NCBI RefSeq assembly: GCF_028282165.1
Contig: NZ_JANQIM010000012.1
Location: 62,001-126,000 of the forward strand
Reading direction: 5' to 3'
DNA from: Winogradskyella sp.
Lineage (GTDB): Bacteria > Bacteroidota > Bacteroidia > Flavobacteriales > Flavobacteriaceae
Length of the DNA stretch: 64,000 nt
The number at the start of each line of letters is the position of its first letter. Position 1 is the first letter of the stretch. The notes under the pieces were generated by a model. The model saw only the letters and a list, made by a program, of their open reading frames with translations. It ran no database searches and had not been told where the DNA came from. The position numbers and the translations under genes are program-made. This document shows, piece by piece, positions 1 through 8,496 of the stretch.

Positions 1-2
1 AA

Positions 3-872
3 GTTGGAGGCATTGTGGCTAACAATGTTTACAGAGCAGATTTTATTCATCAAAATTTGATGATTCAAAATAATGTGATTCATCAAAGCCATCTCAATGG
101 TGTTAAAAAGCTTTTATTTTTAGGGAGTACATGTATTTACCCTAAAAATTGTCCTCAACCAATGAAAGAGGATTATTTGCTTACCGACATATTGGAGTAT
201 ACCAATGAACCCTATGCCATAGCCAAAATTGCAGGTATAAAAATGTGCGAGAGTTATAATCTACAATACGGCACAAATTTTATTTCGGTAATGCCTACTA
301 ACCTATATGGCCCCAATGATAATTTTGATCTAAAAAAATCGCATGTGCTGCCCGCTTTAATAAGGAAAATTCATTTAGCCAAACTGCTGAACGAAAAAAC
401 TTTTGAAGCTGTTTTAAAAGATACTAACCATGCAACGATCGAAGAGGCCAGAAGTTATCTTTTAGAGTTTGGCGTCACCGAAAACAGTGTAGAAATTTGG
501 GGCTCAGGAAAGCCTAGGCGTGAATTTTTGTGGTCAAAAGATATGGCCGATGCTTGCGTTTTTATAATGGAAAATAGGGACTTTAAAGACACTTATAACG
601 ATTTTATTGGTAAAGTAAACGATAATAATAGCGAAATACGAAATACTCACATTAATATTGGTACCGGACAGGACATTTCTATCTCAGAATTGGCTAATCT
701 AATTAAGAAAATAATAGGGTTTGAAGGGGATTTAGTTTATAATTTAGACAAACCGGATGGCACTTTAAGAAAATTAACAGATGTTTCTAAGCTCAATGCT
801 TTGGGATGGAAGCATACTATGAGCTTAGAAAATGGAATAAAAGAAATGTATGACTGGTATAGAACAAAATAA
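3..872 (+). CDS. fcl: GDP-L-fucose synthase, 5' end cut by window edge
   Basis: Makes GDP-L-fucose from GDP-4-keto-6-deoxy-D-mannose (combined 3,5-epimerase and 4-reductase of the extended SDR family, cytoplasmic). The reading frame is open to the first base, so the NADP-binding N-terminus lies outside the window and the GTG at 15 is not the real start. Counting from that GTG, the SDR catalytic set is visible: Ser38 in GSTCIYP and Tyr67/Lys71 in PYAIAK. An insertion rich in Glu/Lys before the GSGKPRREFL motif is usual for Bacteroidota homologues. The 3' end overlaps cysQ by 23 nt. The usual partner, GDP-mannose 4,6-dehydratase (gmd), would be expected just upstream. Identity is confident. Confidence 0.95.
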   Translation, partial: VGGIVANNVYRADFIHQNLMIQNNVIHQSHLNGVKKLLFLGSTCIYPKNCPQPMKEDYLLTDILEYTNEPYAIAKIAGIKMCESYNLQYGTNFISVMPTNLYGPNDNFDLKKSHVLPALIRKIHLAKLLNEKTFEAVLKDTNHATIEEARSYLLEFGVTENSVEIWGSGKPRREFLWSKDMADACVFIMENRDFKDTYNDFIGKVNDNNSEIRNTHINIGTGQDISISELANLIKKIIGFEGDLVYNLDKPDGTLRKLTDVSKLNALGWKHTMSLENGIKEMYDWYRTK

Positions 873-1653
873 AGCGTTAAGGGTCGCCATTGAGGCCTCA
901 TTAAGAGCAGGTGAAGCCATAATGCAAGTTTATAATACGGAATTTGACGTAGAACTTAAAGACGACAAATCTCCATTAACAATCGCAGATAAAAGGGCAA
1001 ACGAGATTATAAACACATTTTTAAAGCCAACAGATATCCCTATTATAAGCGAAGAAAATAAGCAAATAGACTACAGTGTAAGAAGATCTTGGAGTACCTG
1101 TTGGATTGTAGATCCAGTTGATGGAACTAAGGAATTTATTAAACGAAATGGAGAATTTACGGTTAATATAGCTTTAGTTGATAATGGCAAACCTAGACTT
1201 GGGGTTATATATGTGCCAGCTAATAAGGTGCTTTACTTTGGTGATGTAGCAAATAAGAAAGCGTTTAAAGCACAATTATTAGAGCATAATACATCATATG
1301 AAAGTGTTTTAAAAAAGGTTGAACCACTTACCCCAAAAAGTAAGAGCGACAAAGTAGAAGTGGTAGGAAGTAGATCCCATATGAATGATGAGACTCTAGC
1401 TTTTATACATAACCTTGAGAAGCAGGGTAAAGACGTTTCAATAGTCTCTAGGGGAAGCTCTTTAAAATTTTGTTTAGTAGCAGAGGGAAATGCTGATATT
1501 TACCCAAGATTTGCCCCAACTATGGAATGGGATACAGCTGCAGGTCAGGCCATATGCAATGCCGTAGGTGTAGAGGTTATCTCAAAAGAAACTGAACAAC
1601 CGCTCTCGTATAACAAAGAGAATCTATTGAACTCTTGGTTCGTAGTTTCTTAG
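850..1653 (+). CDS. cysQ: 3'(2'),5'-bisphosphate nucleotidase CysQ
   Basis: Removes the 3'-phosphate from PAP/PAPS, recycling the by-product of sulfonation or sulfate reduction. The 267-aa protein has the inositol-monophosphatase-type metal motifs: DKSPLTIAD near residue 38, DPVDGTKEF near residue 88 and WDTAAGQA near residue 226. It is the first gene of a cysQ-DUF2061-cysC-cysD-cysN block and overlaps the fucose synthase gene by 23 nt, so it is probably co-transcribed with the polysaccharide genes. The ATG at 850 places the first helix in the normal position relative to family members. The motifs make the assignment secure; whether its main substrate here comes from a sulfotransferase or from a PAPS reductase cannot be read from the gene. 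Confidence 0.95.
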   Translation: MTGIEQNKALRVAIEASLRAGEAIMQVYNTEFDVELKDDKSPLTIADKRANEIINTFLKPTDIPIISEENKQIDYSVRRSWSTCWIVDPVDGTKEFIKRNGEFTVNIALVDNGKPRLGVIYVPANKVLYFGDVANKKAFKAQLLEHNTSYESVLKKVEPLTPKSKSDKVEVVGSRSHMNDETLAFIHNLEKQGKDVSIVSRGSSLKFCLVAEGNADIYPRFAPTMEWDTAAGQAICNAVGVEVISKETEQPLSYNKENLLNSWFVVS

Positions 1654-1663
1654 AACTAAAAAT

Positions 1664-2119
1664 ATGCCTACTTATAGAAAAGAATCACATATAAGGAGTA
1701 TTCTTAAAGGGATTTCTTGGCGTATTGTTGCTACGGCAGATACTATAGCCGTAGTTTTATTTGTCACTTGTCTTAATGGAAACTGTAGTTTAGAAAGCGC
1801 TATCAAAATAGGCGCTCTAGAATTTATTATCAAGTTTCTTGTCTACTACTTACACGAACGTGTATGGCAAAATATCTTACAGAACAAAACAGTAGATAAA
1901 AAACAGACACTCCATAAAACCATATCCTGGAGAATCATAGCGACAACCATGACTTTTCTCATTTCTGGTACGATCCTCGAAACTTTTGACGAGATAGCGA
2001 TGTTTATTGCCCTAACAGAATTATTTACGAAATTTGTGCTGTATTATTTACATGAGAGACTATGGCTAAAACTTCCACTAGGAAAAGTGAGGCAATTTTT
2101 TCTTGGTAAAAAAACCTAA
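1664..2119 (+). CDS. Tandem DUF2061 membrane protein
   Basis: A 151-aa protein made of two copies of the DUF2061 unit. The first (about residues 8-70) has SWRIVATADT then FLVYYLHERVW; the second (about 80-142) has SWRIIATTMT then FVLYYLHERLW. Each copy carries two hydrophobic segments, so about four membrane helices are predicted. DUF2061 genes are commonly found beside cysC/cysD/cysN in Bacteroidota, but their biochemical role is not established. A part in sulfate handling at the inner membrane is inferred only from this neighbourhood. The gene ends one base before the cysC ATG, and follows cysQ after 10 nt, so it is translated as part of the sulfate-activation block. Confidence 0.85.
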   Translation: MPTYRKESHIRSILKGISWRIVATADTIAVVLFVTCLNGNCSLESAIKIGALEFIIKFLVYYLHERVWQNILQNKTVDKKQTLHKTISWRIIATTMTFLISGTILETFDEIAMFIALTELFTKFVLYYLHERLWLKLPLGKVRQFFLGKKT

Positions 2120-2120
2120 T

Positions 2121-2723
2121 ATGGCAAAGCATGTTATCCCCCATAGTTATCAAGTTTCAAAAAAAGACAGAATAACTGCCAATAATCACAATTCATTTCT
2201 TTTATGGTTTACGGGTTTATCCGGCTCCGGAAAATCTACAATAGCAAATGTTGTAGAACAACAGCTTCATAAAATGGATATAAAAACCTACACATTAGAT
2301 GGCGATAATATTAGAAAAGGAATAAATAATGATCTTTCATTTTCTCCCGAAGATAGAACTGAAAACATTAGACGTATTGCTGAGGTGTCTAATCTCATGA
2401 TTGATGCGGGATTGGTAGTTTTGGCCGCATTTGTTTCACCCTATAAAAAAGATAGGGATAACATTAGAACTATCGTTAAAGATGTTAACTTTGTTGAGAT
2501 TTATGTTAATACTAGCTTAGAAGAATGTGAGCGAAGAGATGTTAAGGGTTTATACAAAAAGGCAAGAGCTGGCGAAATTAAGAATATGACTGGGATATCT
2601 GCGCCTTATGAAGCTCCTAAAAACCCACACATAGAAATAAAAACCGAGACAGAATCTGTTGAAGATGCTGTCGCCAGAATAATTGACTATATAACACCAA
2701 AACTTAAACTCAACAATGAGTAG
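2121..2723 (+). CDS. cysC: Adenylyl-sulfate (APS) kinase CysC
   Basis: Phosphorylates APS to PAPS, the universal sulfonyl donor. The P-loop GLSGSGKST lies near residue 32, followed by the DGDNIR substrate segment, FVSPYKKDRD and the lid region KGLYKKARAGEI. An upstream in-frame TTG exists at 2103, but the ATG at 2121 is preferred because it lies one base after the DUF2061 stop and gives the usual family length of about 200 aa. The 3' end overlaps cysD by 8 nt. Having a stand-alone APS kinase in this cluster means the block makes PAPS and not only APS. Confidence 0.95.
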   Translation: MAKHVIPHSYQVSKKDRITANNHNSFLLWFTGLSGSGKSTIANVVEQQLHKMDIKTYTLDGDNIRKGINNDLSFSPEDRTENIRRIAEVSNLMIDAGLVVLAAFVSPYKKDRDNIRTIVKDVNFVEIYVNTSLEECERRDVKGLYKKARAGEIKNMTGISAPYEAPKNPHIEIKTETESVEDAVARIIDYITPKLKLNNE

Positions 2724-3621
2724 ATATTATTTAAATTATTTAGACGAGTTAGAAAGTGAAGCCATATATGTCTTACGCGAAGTATGGGCACAGTTTGATA
2801 ATCCAGTGATATTGTTTTCTGGTGGAAAGGACTCCATTTTGGTAACACATCTAGCGAAAAAAGCTTTTGCTCCAGCTAAAATTCCATTTCCATTAATGCA
2901 CGTAGATACTGGTCATAATTTTCCTGAAACGATCAAGTTTAGAGACGATATTATCAAAGAACTTGGTGTTCAGCTTATTGTTGGATCTGTTCAAGAATCC
3001 ATAGATCAAGGCCGAGTAGCAGAAGAAAAAGGCAAAAATGCCACGCGTAATGCGCTTCAAATTACAACCCTACTCGATGCTATTGAAGCCAATAAAATTG
3101 ACTGTGCTATCGGTGGTGGTAGACGCGATGAAGAAAAAGCCAGAGCAAAAGAGCGTTTCTTTTCACATAGAGATGATTTTGGGCAATGGGATCCTAAAAA
3201 CCAAAGACCTGAGCTTTGGAATATCTTCAACGGGAAACATTTTGAAGGCGAACACTTTAGAGCTTTTCCAATAAGTAACTGGACAGAAATGGATGTTTGG
3301 AATTATATCCAACGCGAAAATATCGCTATTCCATCACTATATTTTGCTCATGAAAGAGAAGTAGTTTGGAGACAGAATAGCTGGATTCCTAATTCTGAGT
3401 TTTTGATTTTAGAAGACCATGAAGAGATTGTTACTAAAAAAGTACGCTTTAGAACTTTAGGAGATATTACAATTACAGGAGGTATAGAATCGGACGCAGA
3501 TACATTAGAGAAAATCGCCAACGAAGTTTCAGGTATGCGCCAAACGGAACGTGGAAATAGAAGTGACGATAAGCGATCCGAATCCGCTATGGAAGACAGA
3601 AAAAGACAAGGATACTTTTAA
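2716..3621 (+). CDS. cysD: Sulfate adenylyltransferase small subunit CysD
   Basis: Catalytic subunit of the heterodimeric ATP sulfurylase that forms APS from sulfate and ATP. The 301-aa protein has the PP-loop SGGKDS at residues 35-40, the GGGRRDEEKARAKER segment around residue 133, and the C-terminal tail with GNRSDDKRSESAMEDRKRQGYF-type residues (positions 280-301) conserved in CysD. It starts inside the cysC 3' end (8-nt overlap) and is followed 15 nt later by cysN, the GTPase subunit with which it forms the complex. Nothing in it looks degenerate. Confidence 0.96.
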   Translation: MSRYYLNYLDELESEAIYVLREVWAQFDNPVILFSGGKDSILVTHLAKKAFAPAKIPFPLMHVDTGHNFPETIKFRDDIIKELGVQLIVGSVQESIDQGRVAEEKGKNATRNALQITTLLDAIEANKIDCAIGGGRRDEEKARAKERFFSHRDDFGQWDPKNQRPELWNIFNGKHFEGEHFRAFPISNWTEMDVWNYIQRENIAIPSLYFAHEREVVWRQNSWIPNSEFLILEDHEEIVTKKVRFRTLGDITITGGIESDADTLEKIANEVSGMRQTERGNRSDDKRSESAMEDRKRQGYF

Positions 3622-3636
3622 AGAAATTGAAATATA

Positions 3637-4893
3637 ATGATAGATAAAAATCAATTATTAAGATTTACCACAGCTGGAAGTGTTGATGACGGTAAAAGTA
3701 CATTAATAGGTCGTTTGTTGTACGATTCTAAATCCATTTTTGAAGATCAACTTCAAGCCATCGAAAATACGAGTAAAAAGAAAGGGCATGATGGTGTTGA
3801 TTTAGCACTTTTTACTGATGGCTTAAGAGATGAAAGAGAGCAAGGCATTACAATCGATGTTGCCTACAGGTATTTTACAACGCCCAAGCGTAAATTTATA
3901 ATAGCAGATACACCTGGCCATATTCAGTATACCAGAAATATGGTAACTGGTGCTTCAACAGCTAATGCAGCAATTATCTTAGTCGATGCAAGACACGGCG
4001 TTATTGAGCAAACAAAGCGCCATTCTTTTATAGCTTCTTTACTTCAAATACCACATGTCATTGTTTGTATTAACAAAATGGATTTGGTGGATTTTTCTGA
4101 GGAGGCTTATAATAATGTTATTGATCAGTTTGAAGAGTTTTCATCTAAAATGTTAGTCAAGGATGTTCGTTTTATTCCTATAAGTGCATTATTAGGTGAC
4201 AACGTTGTTAATAGATCAGAAAACATGGAGTGGTATCAGGGGGCACCATTACTACATACATTAGAGACCATGCACATTAGTAGTGACATAAATAAAGTAG
4301 ACGCAAGGTTTCCCGTGCAAACGGTTATTAGACCCCAAAGTGATGACAAAAATAGAGACTATAGAGGCTATGCTGGTCGTGTTGAAGGTGGAATATTTAG
4401 ACCAGGCGACGAAGTTACCGTAATGCCATCAGGTTTTACTAGCAAGATAAAAACTATTGATGATTTTTCTGGAGAACTCAAGGAGGCTTTCGCACCTATG
4501 TCTGTGTCAATTACACTTGAAGATGACATAGATATTAGCAGAGGTGATATGATCGTAAGATCTAACAATAAACCAAAAGCAACACAAGATATTGAAGTGA
4601 TGCTGTGTTGGTTAAACAATAATCCATCGCGTCCTAGAGCTAAGTATAGCATAAGGCATACGAGTAATGATCAAAAGGCAATGATAAAGGAGATTATCTA
4701 CAAGATCGACATAGAAACTTTAGGAAGAGATACCGAGGATAAAACACTTCATATGAATGATATTTCTAAAGTAAAAATAAGAACCACTAAGCCATTAATG
4801 ATTGACGAATACAGGGAAAATAGGACTACAGGTAGTATAATTTTAATTGATGATACTACCAATGAAACTGTAGCGGCAGGAATGATTGTATAA
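3637..4893 (+). CDS. cysN: Sulfate adenylyltransferase large subunit CysN (GTPase)
   Basis: Regulatory GTPase subunit of ATP sulfurylase; GTP hydrolysis drives APS synthesis by CysD. The translation-factor-type GTPase motifs are all present: SVDDGKSTLIGRLL near residue 14, DTPGH near residue 93 and NKMD near residue 146, followed by beta-barrel domains 2 and 3. At 418 aa it is the unfused form; the APS kinase domain seen in some CysNC proteins is replaced by the separate cysC two genes upstream. It is the last gene of the block, with an 86-nt gap to wecB in which I see no clear terminator. Confidence 0.96.
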   Translation: MIDKNQLLRFTTAGSVDDGKSTLIGRLLYDSKSIFEDQLQAIENTSKKKGHDGVDLALFTDGLRDEREQGITIDVAYRYFTTPKRKFIIADTPGHIQYTRNMVTGASTANAAIILVDARHGVIEQTKRHSFIASLLQIPHVIVCINKMDLVDFSEEAYNNVIDQFEEFSSKMLVKDVRFIPISALLGDNVVNRSENMEWYQGAPLLHTLETMHISSDINKVDARFPVQTVIRPQSDDKNRDYRGYAGRVEGGIFRPGDEVTVMPSGFTSKIKTIDDFSGELKEAFAPMSVSITLEDDIDISRGDMIVRSNNKPKATQDIEVMLCWLNNNPSRPRAKYSIRHTSNDQKAMIKEIIYKIDIETLGRDTEDKTLHMNDISKVKIRTTKPLMIDEYRENRTTGSIILIDDTTNETVAAGMIV

Positions 4894-4979
4894 CCGATTG
4901 AATTTTTTATTATTTATAGAGTGTTTTACTTTAGTAATACAAATGCTTTACTATCCTTTTAGAAGACGACTTTACTTAA

Positions 4980-6107
4980 ATGAAAAAGAAAAATCTAATT
5001 ATATTTGGAACGAGGCCAGAAGCTATTAAAATGGCACCTCTGGTGAAAAAATTTCTTCAATATCCGAATAAGTTTGAAACCAAGGTTTGTATTACTGCTC
5101 AGCATAGAGAAATGTTAGATCAAGTCCTTGATTTTTTTAAGATTAAAGTAGATTATGATTTGGATTTAATGAGAGCAGATCAGAACCTTTACGTTTTAAC
5201 TTCGGATATAGTTACTAATTTAAAACCTGTCCTAGAGGATTTTGAACCAGATTTTGTTTATGTGCATGGAGACACAACAACAACTATGGCGGCAAGTATA
5301 GCTGGATTTTATTCTGGTGCGAAAGTGTGTCATGTCGAAGCCGGACTTAGAACCTTTAATAAACGTTCGCCATTTCCAGAAGAAGTAAATAGAAATATTG
5401 CTAGTTGTGTGTCGGATTACCATTTTGCTCCAACTAAGACATCGAGAGATAATCTGTTAAATGAAAATATCAAAGAATCAAATGTTTTAGTTACCGGAAA
5501 TACTGTAATTGATGCATTGAAGTATAGTATAGATATTGTAAATTCTGATAAGTTTCTGGACCAAGAGATTGAATTGTTAAAAAAAACAATTAATGTTGGC
5601 AAGCGTTTAGTTTTAGTAACAGGACATAGAAGGGAAAATCATGGACAAGGTTTTATAAATATATGCTCTGCCCTTAAGGAAATTGCGCAAACAAACAAAG
5701 ATATTCAAATTATTTATCCGGTACATCTAAACCCAAGAGTTCAAGAACCAGTTTATAATTTATTAGGGAGTGTTGAAAATATACACCTTATAAAACCATT
5801 ATCCTATCCTGCGTTTGTTTGGTTAATGAATAAGTCTTATTTAATTCTAACCGATAGTGGAGGGGTTCAGGAAGAAGCTCCTAGTCTGGGTAAACCCGTG
5901 CTAGTGATGAGAGATACTACCGAAAGACCAGAAGCCCTACAAGTTGGAACGGTACTTTTAGTGGGTACTGATAAAAGTAAGATTATAAAAGAGACAAATA
6001 GGCTTTTAAATAGCAAAAGCAATTATGATACGATGAGCAAATTACACAATCCATATGGTGATGGTAAGGCGAGTGAGCGCATTGTAGATTATATTTTGAA
6101 TATATAA
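4980..6107 (+). CDS. wecB: UDP-N-acetylglucosamine 2-epimerase (non-hydrolysing)
   Basis: Interconverts UDP-GlcNAc and UDP-ManNAc. The 375-aa protein has the N-terminal FGTRPEAIKMAP signature, HGDTTTTMAA, the PEEVNR motif near residue 125, GHRREN near residue 217 and DSGGVQEEA near residue 292, as expected of the GT-B-fold epimerase. It is separated by only 2 nt from wecC, and together they provide UDP-ManNAcA for the polysaccharide. No consensus TAnnTTTG promoter is obvious in the 86 nt upstream, so transcription may continue from the cys genes. Confidence 0.95.
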   Translation: MKKKNLIIFGTRPEAIKMAPLVKKFLQYPNKFETKVCITAQHREMLDQVLDFFKIKVDYDLDLMRADQNLYVLTSDIVTNLKPVLEDFEPDFVYVHGDTTTTMAASIAGFYSGAKVCHVEAGLRTFNKRSPFPEEVNRNIASCVSDYHFAPTKTSRDNLLNENIKESNVLVTGNTVIDALKYSIDIVNSDKFLDQEIELLKKTINVGKRLVLVTGHRRENHGQGFINICSALKEIAQTNKDIQIIYPVHLNPRVQEPVYNLLGSVENIHLIKPLSYPAFVWLMNKSYLILTDSGGVQEEAPSLGKPVLVMRDTTERPEALQVGTVLLVGTDKSKIIKETNRLLNSKSNYDTMSKLHNPYGDGKASERIVDYILNI

Positions 6108-6109
6108 TT

Positions 6110-7330
6110 ATGAATAGACCAGAAGTTGTAATGGTTGGTTTAGGCTACATTGGCCTGCCTACAGCTGCTTTAATTGCAAAAAAAGGAACATATGTTCATG
6201 GTGTGGATATTAATCCAAAGGTTGTAGATATTATTAACAACGGTGAAATACATATTGTTGAACCAGACCTAGAGCAAGCTGTAGAGACCGCTGTAAAAGA
6301 GGGTTATTTAAGGGCATCAACCTCTCCTGTTGAAGCTAATGTTTACCTTATTGTGGTGCCTACCCCTTTTAAAGATAAGAATGAACCGGACATTTCGTTT
6401 GTGGAAGCAGCGACAAGAGCGTTAATCCCTTTATTGAAAGAAGGTGATTTATATATTATAGAGTCTACTTCGCCAATTGGAACAACAGAGAAAATGATGG
6501 ATATGATTTTTGCAGAGCGTCCGGAATTAAAAGACAAACTCTATTTAGCATATTGTCCAGAGCGTGTGTTACCAGGAAATGTTATGTATGAACTTATCCA
6601 TAATGATAGAGTTATAGGAGGAGTAAATGAAGCCTCTACTCAAAAGGCAGTTGACTTTTATAAAAAATTTATAAAAGGAGATTTGCATAAGACAAATGCA
6701 AGAACAGCTGAGATGTGCAAACTGGTAGAAAACTCTTCTAGGGATGTACAAATAGCCTTCGCCAATGAATTATCGTTAATTTGCGATAAAGCCAATATAA
6801 ATGTTTGGGAACTCATAGCACTTGCAAACAAACACCCTCGTGTAAATATACTTCAACCTGGCTGTGGTGTTGGAGGCCATTGTATAGCAGTAGATCCGTA
6901 TTTTATTGTTTCAGATTATCCAATGGAATCCCAAATTATAGGAAAAGCAAGAGAAATTAATAACTACAAATCGTTTTGGTGTGCCGAAAAAATACAAAGT
7001 GCTAAGCTGGAATTTGAATTACAACATGGGAGAAAGCCAAGGATTGCACTAATGGGGCTAGCATTCAAACCTAATATTGATGATTTGAGAGAATCTCCAG
7101 CTAAATATATAGCACAGAAAGTTCTACAAAACACCAATGATGAGGAGTACTATATAGTAGAACCTAATATAGCTAATCACAAAGTATTTAAATTAACTCC
7201 TTATCAGGAAGCTTCTGACAAAGCAGATATCATTGTATTTTTGGTAGCTCATGATGAATTTTCAGAAATTGAACCCAAACCTAACCAAATAGTATTAGAT
7301 TTTTGTGGAGTCAGAAAAGAAGAGTTTTGA
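6110..7330 (+). CDS. wecC: UDP-N-acetyl-D-mannosamine dehydrogenase
   Basis: NAD-dependent four-electron oxidation of UDP-ManNAc to UDP-ManNAcA. The Rossmann motif GLGYIGLPTA is at residues 10-19, the catalytic Cys258 lies in GCGVGGHCIAVDP, and KPNIDDLRESP follows in the C-terminal domain. The GGHC form of the active site, together with wecB immediately upstream, favours the ManNAc enzyme over UDP-glucose dehydrogenase (compare Ugd at 23383, which has GGSC). The stop codon overlaps the TTG start of the next gene, so translation of the flippase is probably coupled. Confidence 0.94.
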   Translation: MNRPEVVMVGLGYIGLPTAALIAKKGTYVHGVDINPKVVDIINNGEIHIVEPDLEQAVETAVKEGYLRASTSPVEANVYLIVVPTPFKDKNEPDISFVEAATRALIPLLKEGDLYIIESTSPIGTTEKMMDMIFAERPELKDKLYLAYCPERVLPGNVMYELIHNDRVIGGVNEASTQKAVDFYKKFIKGDLHKTNARTAEMCKLVENSSRDVQIAFANELSLICDKANINVWELIALANKHPRVNILQPGCGVGGHCIAVDPYFIVSDYPMESQIIGKAREINNYKSFWCAEKIQSAKLEFELQHGRKPRIALMGLAFKPNIDDLRESPAKYIAQKVLQNTNDEEYYIVEPNIANHKVFKLTPYQEASDKADIIVFLVAHDEFSEIEPKPNQIVLDFCGVRKEEF

Positions 7331-8496
7331 AAAAATATTTTTTTTATGGTAGCTCAATACTGTTTAGTAGAGGCTTAGAGTATATAGTTCTTTTTATAGC
7401 ACCTCTTTATCTTTCGAAAGAGAATTACGGTAGTCTTGAATTCTATAAAAAATTAATTGAACTTGGTGCTGCTATACTCACATTTGGCTTACCAACATTA
7501 ATATTGAGCTATCCTAAAAGTAAGGACAGTAAAGTTTATTTCACTTTTATTGCTTTATTATTTATTTCTTTATTGGCAGTAATTTCCGCTCCTTTTCTTG
7601 CTGTGTTCTCTTATTTGTTTTTATTAGTACCCATATATTTTCATTCCATTTTTTTTAACAACGGTATTTTTGCTCCTTTTATTTTAACTTATAAGGGCAG
7701 TAACTTCGCCTCAGTTTATAAGGGGTTAATTTCCTTGGTGTTTTATGCTGTTGTGTTAATAGGTATTTTTTATTCCAAGGATCCAGATATGGCATTTGTA
7801 TATGTGGGCTATATATTATCGCCAATATTGCTTTGCTATACTCTATTTTATATCTATAAAAAAAATATAGTTTTAAACAAGCTAAAAAGATACTGGAGGC
7901 TTTTTAGACAGCTTATTATTGGTTCATTAACAATTGTTATAAGTAATTTTGCTAATATGATGTTTTTGTATACTGATATATTAATAATAAAAATACTCTC
8001 AGATAATGCAGCTATTGAAATAGCTGATTATAGTTTTTCACTTAATATAGCTAATGCATTAATGCTTATTCCGCTTACCTTAGTCCAAGTTGATATAGAA
8101 AAACTTAAGGCAAATCTAAATTATGTAGTACTACTTAGAAAAAAAATCTTATTTCTGGTGGCCGCCTCAGCGGTATTGTTAGTTTTACTATTTTTATTTT
8201 TGACCCACTTTTATGTTAAGAACTATAGCTCAGTATTATATATATTCCTTATTATATTAGGTGCTAAAATATTTCAATCTATTTCTGTATCATATGGCGC
8301 AATAATTATAATAGAAAAGTTGTTTTCTCAGAACTTATTTATTAACATATCTGCATTGGTTATCAATATTATTTTAACCTATTTTCTATATGATCAATTG
8401 GGGCTCATAGGCGTGGCTCTTTCTAGTATAATAAGTTTAATAATTCGGTTTGTACTATTGGTAAGAATAAATAGAAAGGTTAGTCTAAAACAATGA
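7327..8496 (+). CDS. Wzx-like oligosaccharide flippase
   Basis: A roughly 389-aa polytopic membrane protein of the polysaccharide-transport (MATE/MOP) type, with about 11-12 hydrophobic segments and the N-terminal FSRGLEYIVLFIAPLYLS pattern typical of Wzx. It would flip lipid-linked repeat units across the inner membrane. The TTG at 7327, which overlaps the wecC stop, is preferred to an upstream TTG at 7303 because it gives the usual short basic N-terminus (MKKYFFYGSS). It overlaps the next gene by 4 nt. Family assignment rests on hydropathy, position and the N-terminal pattern, so the exact substrate is unknown. Confidence 0.85.
   Translation: MKKYFFYGSSILFSRGLEYIVLFIAPLYLSKENYGSLEFYKKLIELGAAILTFGLPTLILSYPKSKDSKVYFTFIALLFISLLAVISAPFLAVFSYLFLLVPIYFHSIFFNNGIFAPFILTYKGSNFASVYKGLISLVFYAVVLIGIFYSKDPDMAFVYVGYILSPILLCYTLFYIYKKNIVLNKLKRYWRLFRQLIIGSLTIVISNFANMMFLYTDILIIKILSDNAAIEIADYSFSLNIANALMLIPLTLVQVDIEKLKANLNYVVLLRKKILFLVAASAVLLVLLFLFLTHFYVKNYSSVLYIFLIILGAKIFQSISVSYGAIIIIEKLFSQNLFINISALVINIILTYFLYDQLGLIGVALSSIISLIIRFVLLVRINRKVSLKQ

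Noticed and set aside
3038..3274. Plus-strand 78-codon frame inside cysD
   Set aside because: Overlaps a highly conserved gene in another frame with no support of its own.
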